From the NCBI GenBank assembly GCA_029433265.1, contig JAQTHT010000002.1:95691-159690 (forward strand): a DNA stretch of 64,000 nt, written 5' to 3'. Both the position numbers and the translations under genes were made by a program. The notes under the pieces are model-generated. The model was not told the DNA's origin and did not search any database. It was given only the letters and a program-made list of their open reading frames with translations. The first letter of the stretch is position 1. The number at the start of each line of letters is the position of its first letter. This DNA comes from Leuconostocaceae bacterium ESL0958 (GTDB lineage: Bacteria; Bacillota; Bacilli; Lactobacillales; Lactobacillaceae). Of the stretch, positions 8,450-17,567 are shown piece by piece.

Positions 8450-10712
8450 GATTCCAGCACACCTGAAAACGCCCTTTCTCGCCATCTTTGTACACATATC
8501 TTAGCATACCCTGCTGCTGTGTGCTGTAGACGACCATGCCTTCTTTGGCCGCCGTTGCTAAGGTTGCCGCATGCGGATGACCGTAACGATTCCGTCTACC
8601 GGCAGAAATCAGACCATAATGGGGCCGCCAAGCTGCCATGACCGCAGGATTCGTCGCCGTCTTGGAGCCATGATGGCCAAATTTGATAATGTCCGGCCTG
8701 AAGGTCGGATATTTCGCCAAAATGGCCGCTTCTCCCTGCTGGTCTAAATCCCCCGCTGTAAAAATGGTTGCCTGGCCGGCCTGGACAGCAAAAGATAGGG
8801 AATCTTCATTTTCCCCCTGACCGGGCGCAAAGGGATAGAGCACCTTCAACGGCAAGCCTGGCAGGGCCACTTGATCCGTCAATTCCAGGACCTTGGTTCG
8901 TCCGAGATAAGGGCGGACTTTTTTGGCAAAGGCCGGCTGTGCCGGTAACCCAGCCGGTACCAGTAGGCGGTCCACCTTCACATGCTGAAGGAGGAAGCCT
9001 GCATCCCCAATGTGGTCCTGATCTTGATGGGACAGCGAGAGCGCATCGACTTTCGCAATCCCCTTGGCATGGAGGTAGGGCAAAATAACCTGCTCGGCCC
9101 GACCTACTGGCACGGCCTTGGCGAAACCCGGGCGACCAAAGGATACCTTACCGCCCGTGTCGATGAGTGTCACCGTCCGGTTGTAAGGTTCCCGCAACAG
9201 GGCGGCATCCCCCTGGCCAATGTCAAAGGTCGTATACTCCCCCTGGCTCGGCCAGTGCACCTGGTAGTAGCCCAGTCCCAGAGCGCCACACCAGAGAGTG
9301 AACAGCCACAACTGGCGAATGCGCCCTTGCCCAACCCAAAACCAGGGCAGCAGAAATAATAGGCACCAGCAGCCCCAGGGCAAAGCACCCAAAACGATTT
9401 GACCAGGCCAACTTGCCAGCCAAGCCACCGTCTGGTCAAAGGTAGCCACGAGTCCGTTCGCTAGCTGTACCAGAACTGGCAAAAAGCAACCCAGATAACC
9501 CAAAAGTACCGCCGGTAGGACTAAGTAGGTAAACAATGGTATGGCGAGACCGTTGGCGAGCGTTTGCCAACAGTTCCAGGTATAGTGCTGGGCGGTTAGA
9601 AGGGGAAAGGTAATCACTGACAGGAAGAAGGTCCGTTGCCAGTAGCGGTACCGTTTGGTCACAATCAGGGCCAAGGTCAAGCTAAAAGATAGTTGTCCAC
9701 CGAGCGTCAGTAAAATCATCGGCTGCAGTAGTAAAGTCAAAAGCAAGGACAGGCCCCAAATCGATTGGGCCGACCATTGCAAGCCCCAGTGCCTTTTGAT
9801 GAGCCGGGCTTCCCCTGCAATCACGGCCCGAATCAGCACCGCCGCCATGCCAGTAAAGCAATAAAAGAGCGGGAGCAGCACCAACAACATCCCCGCCAAC
9901 CAGGCCCGTTCGATGCGCAGCCAGCGCCCCAATTTTTGGCAAAAAGCCAGTAAAAAAGCAACGTGAAAGCCTGACATGGAAAAGAGATGGACTAAACCTA
10001 ACTCCTGTAGTCCTGGATGATTCCGGTAAAGTGCTGGCTCACGGCCCCCGAGTAACACGGTTTGGGCGTAGACGCTGAGTGGTTGGGGCAAAGTAGCCGC
10101 AGCTGCTAGGGCCTGCGCTTGGCTAGTGCGCAGGCGAAAATATACTGCCTGCCAAGGCCCCTTTGGTCGCGCCAAGCCTTGCTGCCTGATTTGATGAATG
10201 ACTAATTGATGGGTGAGCCCCTGGCAACGGGCATAGCCCCGGTAGTCAAATTGATAAAAGTTGCTAGGCGCTTCAATAGGCTGGTAGTCCCCCTGTACCT
10301 GCAACAGCAAGGGGGCGCGGGCCTTGCGAAAAGCCGCAAGCGCTTGCGGCTGGTCCAGCTGGTAGTAGTAGTTCACTGATTGGCCATTTGCCAGGCGGCC
10401 CCGACCTGTTAGGCGGCCATCATCCGTCAAATGCCAGTCAGCCGGCTGCACCAATAATGTCCAGCGGCCATTCACCTGCACGGGTAAGCGACTATCTTTG
10501 GTGAGGGCTTGCTGGTGGAGGGCAAAATAGCAAGCATAGCAGCAGCAAAGCGGCAAAAGCCAGTACCAACTTTGTCGGCGGCGAACGCCCCAGGCCAGGG
10601 CCGGCAGCCCACATGAGGCTGCGGTGATGGTCAGTGGATTGGGCTGGCCAATGACTAAGGAGAGCAGGGCCACCAATAGGGCCAGTCGGAGACAGCCATC
10701 CACTTCTCTCAT
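8436..10712 (-). CDS. comEC: DNA internalisation/competence channel protein ComEC
   Basis: This 758-residue membrane protein has the full ComEC layout: N-terminal membrane segments and an OB-like region (residues 1-190), a Competence domain with about eight membrane helices (HLFSMSGFHVAFLLAF near 240 onward) and a C-terminal metallo-beta-lactamase-like domain with the metal motif SLSHQDQDHIGD (about 560) and KFGHHGSKTAT. It forms the channel through which single-stranded DNA enters during transformation. Its start overlaps the comEA stop (ATGA). The gene is intact, which fits a functional late competence module, although the comG and comF genes are not visible here. Confidence 0.95.
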   Translation of the reverse strand: MREVDGCLRLALLVALLSLVIGQPNPLTITAASCGLPALAWGVRRRQSWYWLLPLCCCYACYFALHQQALTKDSRLPVQVNGRWTLLVQPADWHLTDDGRLTGRGRLANGQSVNYYYQLDQPQALAAFRKARAPLLLQVQGDYQPIEAPSNFYQFDYRGYARCQGLTHQLVIHQIRQQGLARPKGPWQAVYFRLRTSQAQALAAAATLPQPLSVYAQTVLLGGREPALYRNHPGLQELGLVHLFSMSGFHVAFLLAFCQKLGRWLRIERAWLAGMLLVLLPLFYCFTGMAAVLIRAVIAGEARLIKRHWGLQWSAQSIWGLSLLLTLLLQPMILLTLGGQLSFSLTLALIVTKRYRYWQRTFFLSVITFPLLTAQHYTWNCWQTLANGLAIPLFTYLVLPAVLLGYLGCFLPVLVQLANGLVATFDQTVAWLASWPGQIVLGALPWGCWCLLFLLPWFWVGQGRIRQLWLFTLWCGALGLGYYQVHWPSQGEYTTFDIGQGDAALLREPYNRTVTLIDTGGKVSFGRPGFAKAVPVGRAEQVILPYLHAKGIAKVDALSLSHQDQDHIGDAGFLLQHVKVDRLLVPAGLPAQPAFAKKVRPYLGRTKVLELTDQVALPGLPLKVLYPFAPGQGENEDSLSFAVQAGQATIFTAGDLDQQGEAAILAKYPTFRPDIIKFGHHGSKTATNPAVMAAWRPHYGLISAGRRNRYGHPHAATLATAAKEGMVVYSTQQQGMLRYVYKDGEKGRFQVCWNHEIS

Positions 10713-11383
10713 AGGGTTACCTGTTCCGCTAAGGCCGCCAGCCGCTTCGGACCCAGACCAGGGACGCCGGCCAAGTCTGCTATTTTTTGGAAAGGTCCAT
10801 GGCTCTCCCGGTAAGCCACAATCTGCTCGGCCTTTTTAGGACCAATCCCATTGAGCGATTCAAGCTCTTTGGCTGTGGCCGTATTCAAATTGACTGGCCC
10901 GGATCCGGTCCCCTGGTCGCTATTGGCAGCACTGGGGGCAGGACCAGTCAGTCCGGCCGGGGCTTGCTCGCCCCGTTGGCAAATATAGACGACGGTACCA
11001 TCTACCAATGGTTGTGCACGATTGATCCGGTCTTCATCAGCCGTTGCCGTTAACCCCCCTGCCTTTTTGAGCAGGTCCTGGACCCGAGCACCGGCCGCCA
11101 ACTGGTACAAGCCTGGCTGTTGGACTGCCCCCTTCAAATCGACTTGAAGGCCGGCCTGCTTTTCCTTTACCGCCGCTTTCTTTGCGGGTTGCTGCTGGCT
11201 ACTACTTGCACTGCCCATGGCGGCCGGTTCTGCTGGCTTGGACGAGGGTCGGTCACTTCCCTTTGGCCAGAGCAAAAAAGCGAGCAAGCAAAGCATGCTC
11301 AGGCAGAGCAAGACTGCGAGTAGCCACCGTTCCTTTTTCAAGCAAAGCCATTCCCAAAGTCGTAGATACCAAGCAGATGCCAT
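10709..11383 (-). CDS. comEA: Competence protein ComEA (DNA receptor)
   Basis: The 224-residue protein has one N-terminal membrane helix (WLLAVLLCLSMLCLLAFLLW, residues 20-39), a low-complexity Ser/Ala/Gln/Lys linker (45-75), a SLBB domain (VDLKGAVQQPGLYQLAAGARVQDLLKKAGG, roughly 82-112) and a C-terminal tandem helix-hairpin-helix (VNLNTATAKELESLNGIGPKKAEQIVAYRE) that binds double-stranded DNA. It hands DNA to ComEC across the wall. A strong GGGGGAGG sequence sets the start at 11383. Confidence 0.95.
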   Translation of the reverse strand: MASAWYLRLWEWLCLKKERWLLAVLLCLSMLCLLAFLLWPKGSDRPSSKPAEPAAMGSASSSQQQPAKKAAVKEKQAGLQVDLKGAVQQPGLYQLAAGARVQDLLKKAGGLTATADEDRINRAQPLVDGTVVYICQRGEQAPAGLTGPAPSAANSDQGTGSGPVNLNTATAKELESLNGIGPKKAEQIVAYRESHGPFQKIADLAGVPGLGPKRLAALAEQVTL

Positions 11384-11431
11384 CGCCAGTCCTCCCCCTT
11401 ATTAACTAGCTCATCAAACGCAGGCAAAAGA

Positions 11432-11460
11432 AAAAACTTTGCCGACCGGCAAAGTTTTAT
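11432..11460 (-). terminator. Terminator after coaD
   Basis: Stem AAAACTTTGCC / GGCAAAGTTTT overlaps the coaD stop codon. On the minus strand it is followed by a T-rich tail. Confidence 0.85.
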
Positions 11461-11933
11461 TGAAAGTGTTCCTCTAACGCAGCAACTACCACCGCTGGTA
11501 CAAAGGCTGCCAAGCGGTCCGTTCCCACTTTGGCAATTTCTTTGACCATGGAAGAGGAGATGTTTTGATTTTCTGGTTTGGCAAAGAGTAGGACGGTTTC
11601 CATATTAGCCAGCGCTGCATTAGCGCCCGCAATATCGCGCTCATACTCAAAATCTTTACAATTTCGCAAGCCGCGAATAATGTAGGAAGCACCGACAGAC
11701 TGGGCATAATTGACCGTCAAACCTTCAATAATCCCCACCGACACATTGGGCATGTCTGCGACCGCCGCTTCTACCAAAGCCAGCCGTTCGGCTGGTGGAA
11801 AGAGGCCTTTTTTATTGGTATTGATGCCAACGGCCACCACCACCTCATCAAAAAGTTCGGCTGCACGGCGAATAATGTCCATGTGGCCATTGGTAAGCGG
11901 ATCAAACGACCCGGGAAAAACTGCTTTTTTCAT
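11457..11933 (-). CDS. coaD: Phosphopantetheine adenylyltransferase
   Basis: The 158-residue protein begins KKAVFPGSFDPLTNGHMDII, the nucleotidyltransferase (T/H)xGH motif, and has ISSSMVKE near the C-terminus, both diagnostic. CoaD carries out the penultimate step of coenzyme A synthesis, transferring AMP from ATP to 4'-phosphopantetheine. It follows rsmD by 12 bp, in the Firmicutes order ftsW-ylbG-rsmD-coaD. Confidence 0.96.
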   Translation of the reverse strand: MKKAVFPGSFDPLTNGHMDIIRRAAELFDEVVVAVGINTNKKGLFPPAERLALVEAAVADMPNVSVGIIEGLTVNYAQSVGASYIIRGLRNCKDFEYERDIAGANAALANMETVLLFAKPENQNISSSMVKEIAKVGTDRLAAFVPAVVVAALEEHFQ

Positions 11934-11945
11934 TTTTACTCCTGA

Positions 11946-12500
11946 TTACGCCCGATATTCATAGAGGGAGACCCTGGTAATGCCGTACTGCTTTTGCTGT
12001 AGCAAAACAAGTTGCCCATCCGGTTCCGGTAAATTAGCCGCCTCATCCGATTCAATCATGACAATGGCGCCATCCTGGAGAAGGCCCCCCTTGATCATGG
12101 CATCTAAATCCGCCTGCACCCGTTCCTTGGCATAGGGCGGATCCAATAACACCAAGTCGAAGCGTTGCCGATCGTCAATCAAGCGTTTTAAGGCCGCCGT
12201 TGCGGGCGCTTTGATGACTTGAAAGGCGGCTGCTGCTTTTGTTTTCTCAATGTTGTGCTGGATCACTTGAATGGCCGCATACTGCCGGTCGACCAAAACC
12301 GCTGCGGCCATGCCCCGTGAGACTGCCTCAATGGCCAAGCCACCCGTCCCCGCATAGAGGTCGAGCACCCGCCCCCCTTGGAGATGCGGCGCCAACATTG
12401 AAAAGACGGCCTCCTTGACTTTATCAGTGGTCGGCCGCGTTTGTCGGCCCTTAACGGCTTCTAAGCGAAGGCCCCCAAAACGTCCTGCAATGACCCGCAT
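11946..12500 (-). CDS. rsmD: 16S rRNA (guanine(966)-N2)-methyltransferase
   Basis: This 184-residue class I methyltransferase begins MRVIAGRFGGLRLEAV and carries the TRPTTDKVKEAVFSML motif, SAM-binding motif I (VLDLYAGTGGLAIEAVSRG) and motif IV DPPY, the RsmD combination. It methylates G966 during 30S assembly. Its ATG overlaps the stop of ylbG by one base (12500). Confidence 0.95.
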   Translation of the reverse strand: MRVIAGRFGGLRLEAVKGRQTRPTTDKVKEAVFSMLAPHLQGGRVLDLYAGTGGLAIEAVSRGMAAAVLVDRQYAAIQVIQHNIEKTKAAAAFQVIKAPATAALKRLIDDRQRFDLVLLDPPYAKERVQADLDAMIKGGLLQDGAIVMIESDEAANLPEPDGQLVLLQQKQYGITRVSLYEYRA

Positions 12501-12808
12501 TAGTCCTGCCCTCCTGCTGTTAGCTGGCCCAAATCCTCTTGCTCATAAGCCTCAAAGAAGAGATCGTCGTGTTGGCCAGCGAAGTCTGGGTCAATATCAG
12601 GCCTAGGTGATGTTTTGACCCTTTTAACGAAACGATAGGCCGCCAATTTTTCAGCGACAGTGGCCACCTCTTCTTCATTGACATAGAGGGCCACATAGGA
12701 CATGGGCTTGGAAATATAGGTTAAATCTCCAAATTTTTTTAATTGATTGACGTGTTTGAGCCCTCGTAAATAAACGTAGAGCGCCCGTCTTTTCTGCATG
12801 GTAAACAT
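12500..12808 (-). CDS. YlbG family protein (DUF2129)
   Basis: This 102-residue protein matches YlbG/DUF2129: KRRALYVYLRGLKHVNQLKKFGDLTYISKPMSYVALYVN. The molecular function is not known; the position between ftsW and rsmD is conserved in Firmicutes. It overlaps ftsW by one base (TAATG at 12806-12810), suggesting translational coupling. The acidic C-terminus (DDLFFEAYEQEDL) is common in the family. Confidence 0.88.
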   Translation of the reverse strand: MFTMQKRRALYVYLRGLKHVNQLKKFGDLTYISKPMSYVALYVNEEEVATVAEKLAAYRFVKRVKTSPRPDIDPDFAGQHDDLFFEAYEQEDLGQLTAGGQD

Positions 12809-13992
12809 TAGCGCTTCAGTTCCCTTCTAGCCGCATTGTCTTGCGGATCTAATACTTTTCTCTTTTTATTTTTAGCGGACAAATTCAAAGCAAAGCCGAT
12901 GGCGGCCGAGAAGAAGACGAAGGAAGAACCACCCCCAGAAATAAAGGGGAAGACCACGCCCGTAATCGGTAGCAGACCAAGCACGCCCCCTAAATTAACG
13001 AAAGTCTGCATTAACAGGAGGGTTGCCAGGCCAAACATAAACAGACGGTTAAACTGGTTCTTTTGCTTAATGCCCAAATAGATCAGGCGGCCAATTAAGA
13101 GAAAGACCATCATTAAGACGATGCTTACCAAAATGGCGCCCAACTCTTCTGCCGTCACGGCCATGATAAAGTCGGTGTTGGATTCTGGCAAATAGGGTTT
13201 GAGCAATGAATTCCCCAGTCCGACACCAAAGAGACCGCCATGCGAAATTGCATAGTAAGCGTAGAGCAGCTGCCGGCTTTGGTCAATATCATGCCAGGGA
13301 TTCACGAAATTGGTCAATCGGCGAATCGCATAGTTAGAGGTACTGCCCAGGTGAAGGAGCGAAATCAATTCCGGCAAGAAAAGGAGCACTAGGAAGAAAA
13401 AAAGCATCGTCACGATGTTCCACTTCCAAGAAACTCCGGAGGCTAGCAGCAAGCAGGACAGGACGGCCATCGTAATGAAGAGATTGCCTAAATCGGGCAT
13501 AATGATGACCATGACGAGCATCAAGCCTGGCAGCCAGAGCTTACTAAAAAAATGACCGGCCGCCCAATGCCGCCACTGTTTGAAAATACCCGAACGGGGT
13601 ACCCAAGGTTTCTTCGTCAGTAAATCAGCAAAGTAAATAATCAGGACGATTTTCGCTAACTCAACCGGCTGGAGTGTAAAACCGCCAAAGTTAATCCAAC
13701 CGTGGGCCCCGTTCACCGCCGGGGCTAAGCGGGCAATGACCAGCAAAATTAAGGTCGTGACCATCAGAAAATTCAAGACTTTGGGTCGCCGAGCCACCTT
13801 TGGGTTCAGATGAAAAGTCAAAAGCGCCCCCGCCCAACCAATGAGCACAAAAAGGGCTTGCTTCAGAAAGGAAGCTAAGGGATTTAGGTAAGCATTTTGC
13901 GTAGCCGAAAAAACCATCACGATTCCCAAAACGGATAGGGTGGCGTATGGCACTAAAATCCAGTAATCAACGCGTTGAAATTTTTTTAACAT
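12808..13992 (-). CDS. ftsW: FtsW/RodA/SpoVE family peptidoglycan glycosyltransferase
   Basis: The 394-residue protein has about ten membrane helices and SEDS-family landmarks: LQPVELAKIVLIIYFADLL, PDLGNLFITMAVLSCLL, YQLLYAYYAI-type sequence before HGGLFGVGLGNS, and FPFISGGGSSFVFFSAAIG near the end. SEDS proteins polymerise lipid II; next to ylbG and rsmD the family member is the divisome FtsW rather than RodA. The C-terminus is cytoplasmic and basic (KNKKRKVL). It overlaps the preceding aminopeptidase gene by 7 bp. Confidence 0.9.
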   Translation of the reverse strand: MLKKFQRVDYWILVPYATLSVLGIVMVFSATQNAYLNPLASFLKQALFVLIGWAGALLTFHLNPKVARRPKVLNFLMVTTLILLVIARLAPAVNGAHGWINFGGFTLQPVELAKIVLIIYFADLLTKKPWVPRSGIFKQWRHWAAGHFFSKLWLPGLMLVMVIIMPDLGNLFITMAVLSCLLLASGVSWKWNIVTMLFFFLVLLFLPELISLLHLGSTSNYAIRRLTNFVNPWHDIDQSRQLLYAYYAISHGGLFGVGLGNSLLKPYLPESNTDFIMAVTAEELGAILVSIVLMMVFLLIGRLIYLGIKQKNQFNRLFMFGLATLLLMQTFVNLGGVLGLLPITGVVFPFISGGGSSFVFFSAAIGFALNLSAKNKKRKVLDPQDNAARRELKR

Positions 13993-15062
13993 GACCGCCC
14001 TACCAGTTCATCATAGGTTTTTTGGTCGATTTTTTTCGCCAAAGCAACGACTAGTGCTACCGCTGCTTCAAAATCCGGTACGGACCAAACGGTTTCGTGG
14101 CTGTGAATGCTCCGAGAAGCCACCCCCAAGGCAACGGCCGGAATGCCCATGCCGACCTGGGCACTGGCCCCTGCGTCCGTCCCACCTGGTGAAACAAAGG
14201 ACTGGTAAGGGATGTCATTTTCTTCAGCGGTCTGCTGAATCAGGGCCTGTAACTTTGGCCGGGTCACCACCGTCGGGTCAAAGACCCGCAGGAGCGTGCC
14301 TTGGTCTAGCTGCCCCTGACGGCCGGCTTGCTGGTCGAGGTCGTTGGCTGCAGAAGAATCGATGGCAAAGAACAGGTCGGGTTGCAGGGCTTGTAAGGAG
14401 GCCTTGGCCCCGCGCAGACCAACTTCTTCTTGAACATTGGCCCCCATGAGTAAGGTGTTGGGCGTACGAACGCCTTGCAGGGCTTCCAGTGCGGTCAAAA
14501 TCGTCACCACACCAAAGCGGTTATCCCAGGCCTTCGACACCACGCGGTTCGGATTGGCTAAGCGGGTCGTTGGCGTGCTGGGCACAATGAAATCGCCGAC
14601 TGCCACACCGAAGTCAGCAGCCTGCGCCGCTGATTCAAAGCCGGCATCAAAGAGGATGTCGGCTGCTTTGACATCCGCCTGGGCCCGTCCCCGCATCAGG
14701 TGGGGGGCTAAGCCGGCGGAAACCAAGGGATACTGTTGGCCTTTTTTTGTAAAGAGGGTAAAGCGTTGGGCCGAAACCGTCATCGGATTCCAGCCACCCA
14801 AGGGCACTACCTGCAGTGCCCCGGTTGGTAGAATGGCGGCTACCATAAAACCAACCTCATCCAAGTGTGCCGCAAACATAATCTTGGGCCCTGATGGCTG
14901 GCCCTTTTTAATGCCAAAAACGCCGGCATCTGGATTCGCCCAGACTTCGTCCACTAACGGTGTCAGATCCGATTGAAAGGCTTGCGCGACCGCCTCTTCC
15001 TGGCCAGAAGTACCCTGTAGTTCTGTATACTTCACAATTCGTTGCCAGCACTTTTCTTCCAT
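13986..15062 (-). CDS. M42 family metallo-aminopeptidase (glutamyl aminopeptidase-like)
   Basis: The 358-residue enzyme shows the dinuclear-zinc ligands of family M42: AAHLDEVGFMV (His), KAWDNRFG (Asp), NVQEEVGLRG (paired Glu, catalytic base), FAIDSSAAND (Asp) and RSIHSHETVW (His). These enzymes form tetrahedral dodecamers that trim short peptides. The ATG at 15062 is chosen for the GAGGAGG ribosome binding site 8-14 nt upstream; the frame stays open to 15188 but gains only unlike residues. Whether it prefers Glu/Asp or broader N-termini cannot be judged from sequence. Confidence 0.88.
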   Translation of the reverse strand: MEEKCWQRIVKYTELQGTSGQEEAVAQAFQSDLTPLVDEVWANPDAGVFGIKKGQPSGPKIMFAAHLDEVGFMVAAILPTGALQVVPLGGWNPMTVSAQRFTLFTKKGQQYPLVSAGLAPHLMRGRAQADVKAADILFDAGFESAAQAADFGVAVGDFIVPSTPTTRLANPNRVVSKAWDNRFGVVTILTALEALQGVRTPNTLLMGANVQEEVGLRGAKASLQALQPDLFFAIDSSAANDLDQQAGRQGQLDQGTLLRVFDPTVVTRPKLQALIQQTAEENDIPYQSFVSPGGTDAGASAQVGMGIPAVALGVASRSIHSHETVWSVPDFEAAVALVVALAKKIDQKTYDELVGRSC

Positions 15063-15214
15063 TGTGGCCGCCTCCTCTTTTTTCCTGGTAATCAGTACCT
15101 TCATTATAGCGGGTCGACTAGGACCGCGCAAAGCTGTTGCGGGCCTTTTCGACCAATGGCCGATAGCCGTTCGCTTTTTAACAACCATTCGCGGCGGTTA
15201 TTTTTCTGTTTTAT

Positions 15215-15249
15215 GCGAATATTACATTAAATTTTATTTTAATGTTCGT
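15215..15249 (+). promoter_or_regulatory. Pair of inverted PurBoxes (PurR operator)
   Basis: GCGAATATTA (15215-15224) and TAATGTTCGT (15240-15249) are inverted copies with 8 of 10 matching positions and CGAA/TTCG cores 25 bp apart, the geometry of the PurR double PurBox. They lie 30-64 bp upstream of the -35 box of a purine permease gene, and purR itself is at 29312-30166. Confidence 0.65.
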
Positions 15250-15278
15250 TTTTTATCGCTTATTTTCTCATTTTTGCT

Positions 15279-15307
15279 CTGACAAAGGGGCAATTCCCTG
15301 CTACACT
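15279..15307 (+). promoter_or_regulatory. Promoter of the purine permease gene
   Basis: CTGACA (15279-15284) and TACACT (15302-15307) are separated by 17 bp, 32 bp before the start codon. Confidence 0.6.
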
Positions 15308-15338
15308 ATTCAGGTAATCAAAAAACAAGGAGACAGTT

Positions 15339-16646
15339 ATGTCCGCTATTGCGAAGTATTTCCACTTTGACCAGCTCGGCACTTCCTTCAAGACCGAAGT
15401 TGTCGCTGGTTTCACCACCTTTGTGGCCATGTCCTACATTTTGTTCTTAAACCCAACGGTACTGGGCGCTGCTGGCATGGACAAAGGCGCCGTCTTTACG
15501 GCGACCGCCATCGCCTGTGCCGTGGCCACCATTTTCATGGGGCTGGTCGCCCGCTATCCCATTGCCATCGGTCCTGGCCTAGGGATTAACGCCTTCTTCG
15601 CCTACTCTGTTGTCGTTGGGATGGGCGTATCCTGGCAGACAGCCATGGCCGGCATCCTGATTGCCGCGATTATTTTTCTACTCCTCACACTGTTTAAAAT
15701 CCGAGAAAAAATCATCGATGCCATCCCCCACGATTTAAAAACAGCGATTGCGGCTGGCATTGGCCTCTTCATTGCCTTCATTGGCTTGCACAATGCCGGT
15801 TTGATTGTGGCCAACCCATCCACCATGGTCGGCATCGGCAATCTCACCAGTGCCAAAACGCTGCTTGCCATCTTTGGCATCGTCATTACCTTGGTACTGC
15901 TGGCAGTGCGAGTGCCAGCCGCTATTTTCTTTGGAATGGTCATCACCGCCCTGGCCGGTATCCTCACCGGTCAAATCGACTTGCCAAGTAAAATCGTAAC
16001 GACGGCACCTTCTTTGGCACCAACTGCTGGTGCGAGTTTGCAACACCTAGGCGACATTAACACCTTCCAACTGTGGGTCGTTGTCCTCACCTTCCTGATT
16101 GTTGTCTTCTTCGATACCGCTGGTACCTTGATTGGACTGGCTGAACAGGCTAACTTACTGGAAAATGGCAAGATGCCCCGTATCGGCCGTGCTTTAATGG
16201 CCGATGCCGTCGGCATGACAACTGGCGCACTCTTAGGTACTTCACCTACGTCCGCCTATGTTGAATCTTCTTCCGGGATTGCTGTTGGGGGCCGCTCCGG
16301 CTTTACCTCAGTCATTACCGGCTGCCTCTTCTTTGCCTCCCTTCTCTTCTCACCACTCTTAACAGTGGTGACCTCTCAGGTCACAGCCCCAGCCCTGGTT
16401 GTGGTTGGCATTTTGATGGCCAAGAACTTGCAGAAGATTAATTGGGATGACATTGCCATTGCTTCCCCAGCCTTTTTGATTGTTATCGGTATGCCGCTCA
16501 CTTACTCGATTTCTGACGGCATTGCGCTCGGCTTCATCGTTTACCCAATTACGATGGTTGCCACGAAGCGGGCCAAGGATGTTAACTGGCTCATGTACTT
16601 ACTGGCCATCATCTTTATCTTCTTCCTCTATGCCACGCATAGCTAA
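15339..16646 (+). CDS. pbuG: NCS2 family purine permease (AzgA/PbuG type)
   Basis: The 435-residue protein has 12-14 membrane segments and the AzgA-type NCS2 signatures GLGINAFFAY (substrate-site region, near residue 80), FFDTAGTLIGLAEQA and GTSPTSAYVESSSGIAVGGRSG. This subfamily takes up hypoxanthine, guanine or adenine with protons. A good GGAG sequence precedes the ATG. The PurBox pair upstream links it to the PurR regulon. Distinction between PbuG and PbuO by sequence alone is not safe. Confidence 0.88.
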   Translation: MSAIAKYFHFDQLGTSFKTEVVAGFTTFVAMSYILFLNPTVLGAAGMDKGAVFTATAIACAVATIFMGLVARYPIAIGPGLGINAFFAYSVVVGMGVSWQTAMAGILIAAIIFLLLTLFKIREKIIDAIPHDLKTAIAAGIGLFIAFIGLHNAGLIVANPSTMVGIGNLTSAKTLLAIFGIVITLVLLAVRVPAAIFFGMVITALAGILTGQIDLPSKIVTTAPSLAPTAGASLQHLGDINTFQLWVVVLTFLIVVFFDTAGTLIGLAEQANLLENGKMPRIGRALMADAVGMTTGALLGTSPTSAYVESSSGIAVGGRSGFTSVITGCLFFASLLFSPLLTVVTSQVTAPALVVVGILMAKNLQKINWDDIAIASPAFLIVIGMPLTYSISDGIALGFIVYPITMVATKRAKDVNWLMYLLAIIFIFFLYATHS

Positions 16647-16650
16647 AGCA

Positions 16651-16691
16651 AAAAATAGCTCAGTGATTGTGCCGATCACTGAGCTATTTTT
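16651..16691. terminator. Bidirectional terminator between pbuG and the aldo/keto reductase gene
   Basis: A 16-bp stem (AAATAGCTCAGTGAT / ATCACTGAGCTATTT) lies between convergent genes, with A and T runs on both sides. Confidence 0.9.
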
Positions 16692-17556
16692 ATTCATAAG
16701 CAACGCTGCGAGTAGCCATCCAGTCAATCATAGCGGGATCGGCATGGTCGAAGAACATACTTTGACCGGTATCAAGGGTACTAATGGCCGTTAATTCAGC
16801 TAGGGTCAAGGTGAAATCAAAGACCGCCTGGTTTTCTTGCATCCGTTCATAACGACTAGATTTTGCAACGACCAGCAAATCCCGCTGCAAGCACCAGCGC
16901 AGGATGACCTGCGCAATGGATTTGTGGTGGGCAGCGGCAATCTCTGCCAGAAGCGGCTGTTGGAAGAGGTCATGCTTTCCTTCCGCAAAAGGCGCCCAAG
17001 CCACTGGCTGCACCCCCTGCGCCAAACAGTAGTTCACCAGTGCTTGATTCTGCTGGAAGGGATTGACTTCAATCTGATTAACCATGGGCTTCCTCTTGGA
17101 AAAAGCTGATAGGTTAGCTAACTGACTAATACTAAAGTTTGAAACGCCAATGGCCCGCAGTTGTCCCTTTTCATAGGCCGCTTCCATGGCCCGCCAGGCA
17201 GCAAAAACATCGTTGTAGGGCTGGTGGAGCAAATACAGATCAAGATACTCTAAGCCCAAGCGGTCAAGTGTAGCGTTAATGGCCGCCGCGGCCCGTTCCG
17301 GACAAGCATCCGCCACCCACATTTTGCTCGTCACAAAAAGCTCCGCTCGAGTAACCAGGCCGTCCGCGATGGCCTGACGAATGCCAGCACCAACGGCCCG
17401 TTCATTGCCATAACTGGCGGCTGTATCGATTTGACGGTAACCCGCTTGAATCGCTGCATAAACCGCCTGTTGGGCTGTTTGTGCTTCCTTCATTTGATAA
17501 ACGCCAAAACCCAGGACGGGCATGGCGACTTGATTTGCTAGTGTTTTACTGTGCAT
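16690..17556 (-). CDS. Aldo/keto reductase
   Basis: This 288-residue TIM-barrel NADPH oxidoreductase shows the AKR tetrad: Asp and Tyr in QIDTAASYGNE, Lys in VTSKMW, His in LLHQPYND, with the signature GVSNFSISQL and the cofactor-site segment PVVAKSSRYERMQEN-like sequence near 235. The nearest subgroup is the AKR5 2,5-diketo-gluconate/methylglyoxal reductases. It is last in an operon with a flavodoxin and a MerR regulator, so it probably detoxifies reactive aldehydes or quinones under that regulator. The substrate is inferred only. Confidence 0.88.
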   Translation of the reverse strand: MHSKTLANQVAMPVLGFGVYQMKEAQTAQQAVYAAIQAGYRQIDTAASYGNERAVGAGIRQAIADGLVTRAELFVTSKMWVADACPERAAAAINATLDRLGLEYLDLYLLHQPYNDVFAAWRAMEAAYEKGQLRAIGVSNFSISQLANLSAFSKRKPMVNQIEVNPFQQNQALVNYCLAQGVQPVAWAPFAEGKHDLFQQPLLAEIAAAHHKSIAQVILRWCLQRDLLVVAKSSRYERMQENQAVFDFTLTLAELTAISTLDTGQSMFFDHADPAMIDWMATRSVAYE

Positions 17557-17567
17557 GCAATGGCTCC

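Noticed and set aside
14437..14976. Plus-strand open frame of 179 codons opposite the M42 peptidase
   Set aside because: Its partner strand encodes all metal ligands of the family; the frame is an antisense by-product of codon composition.
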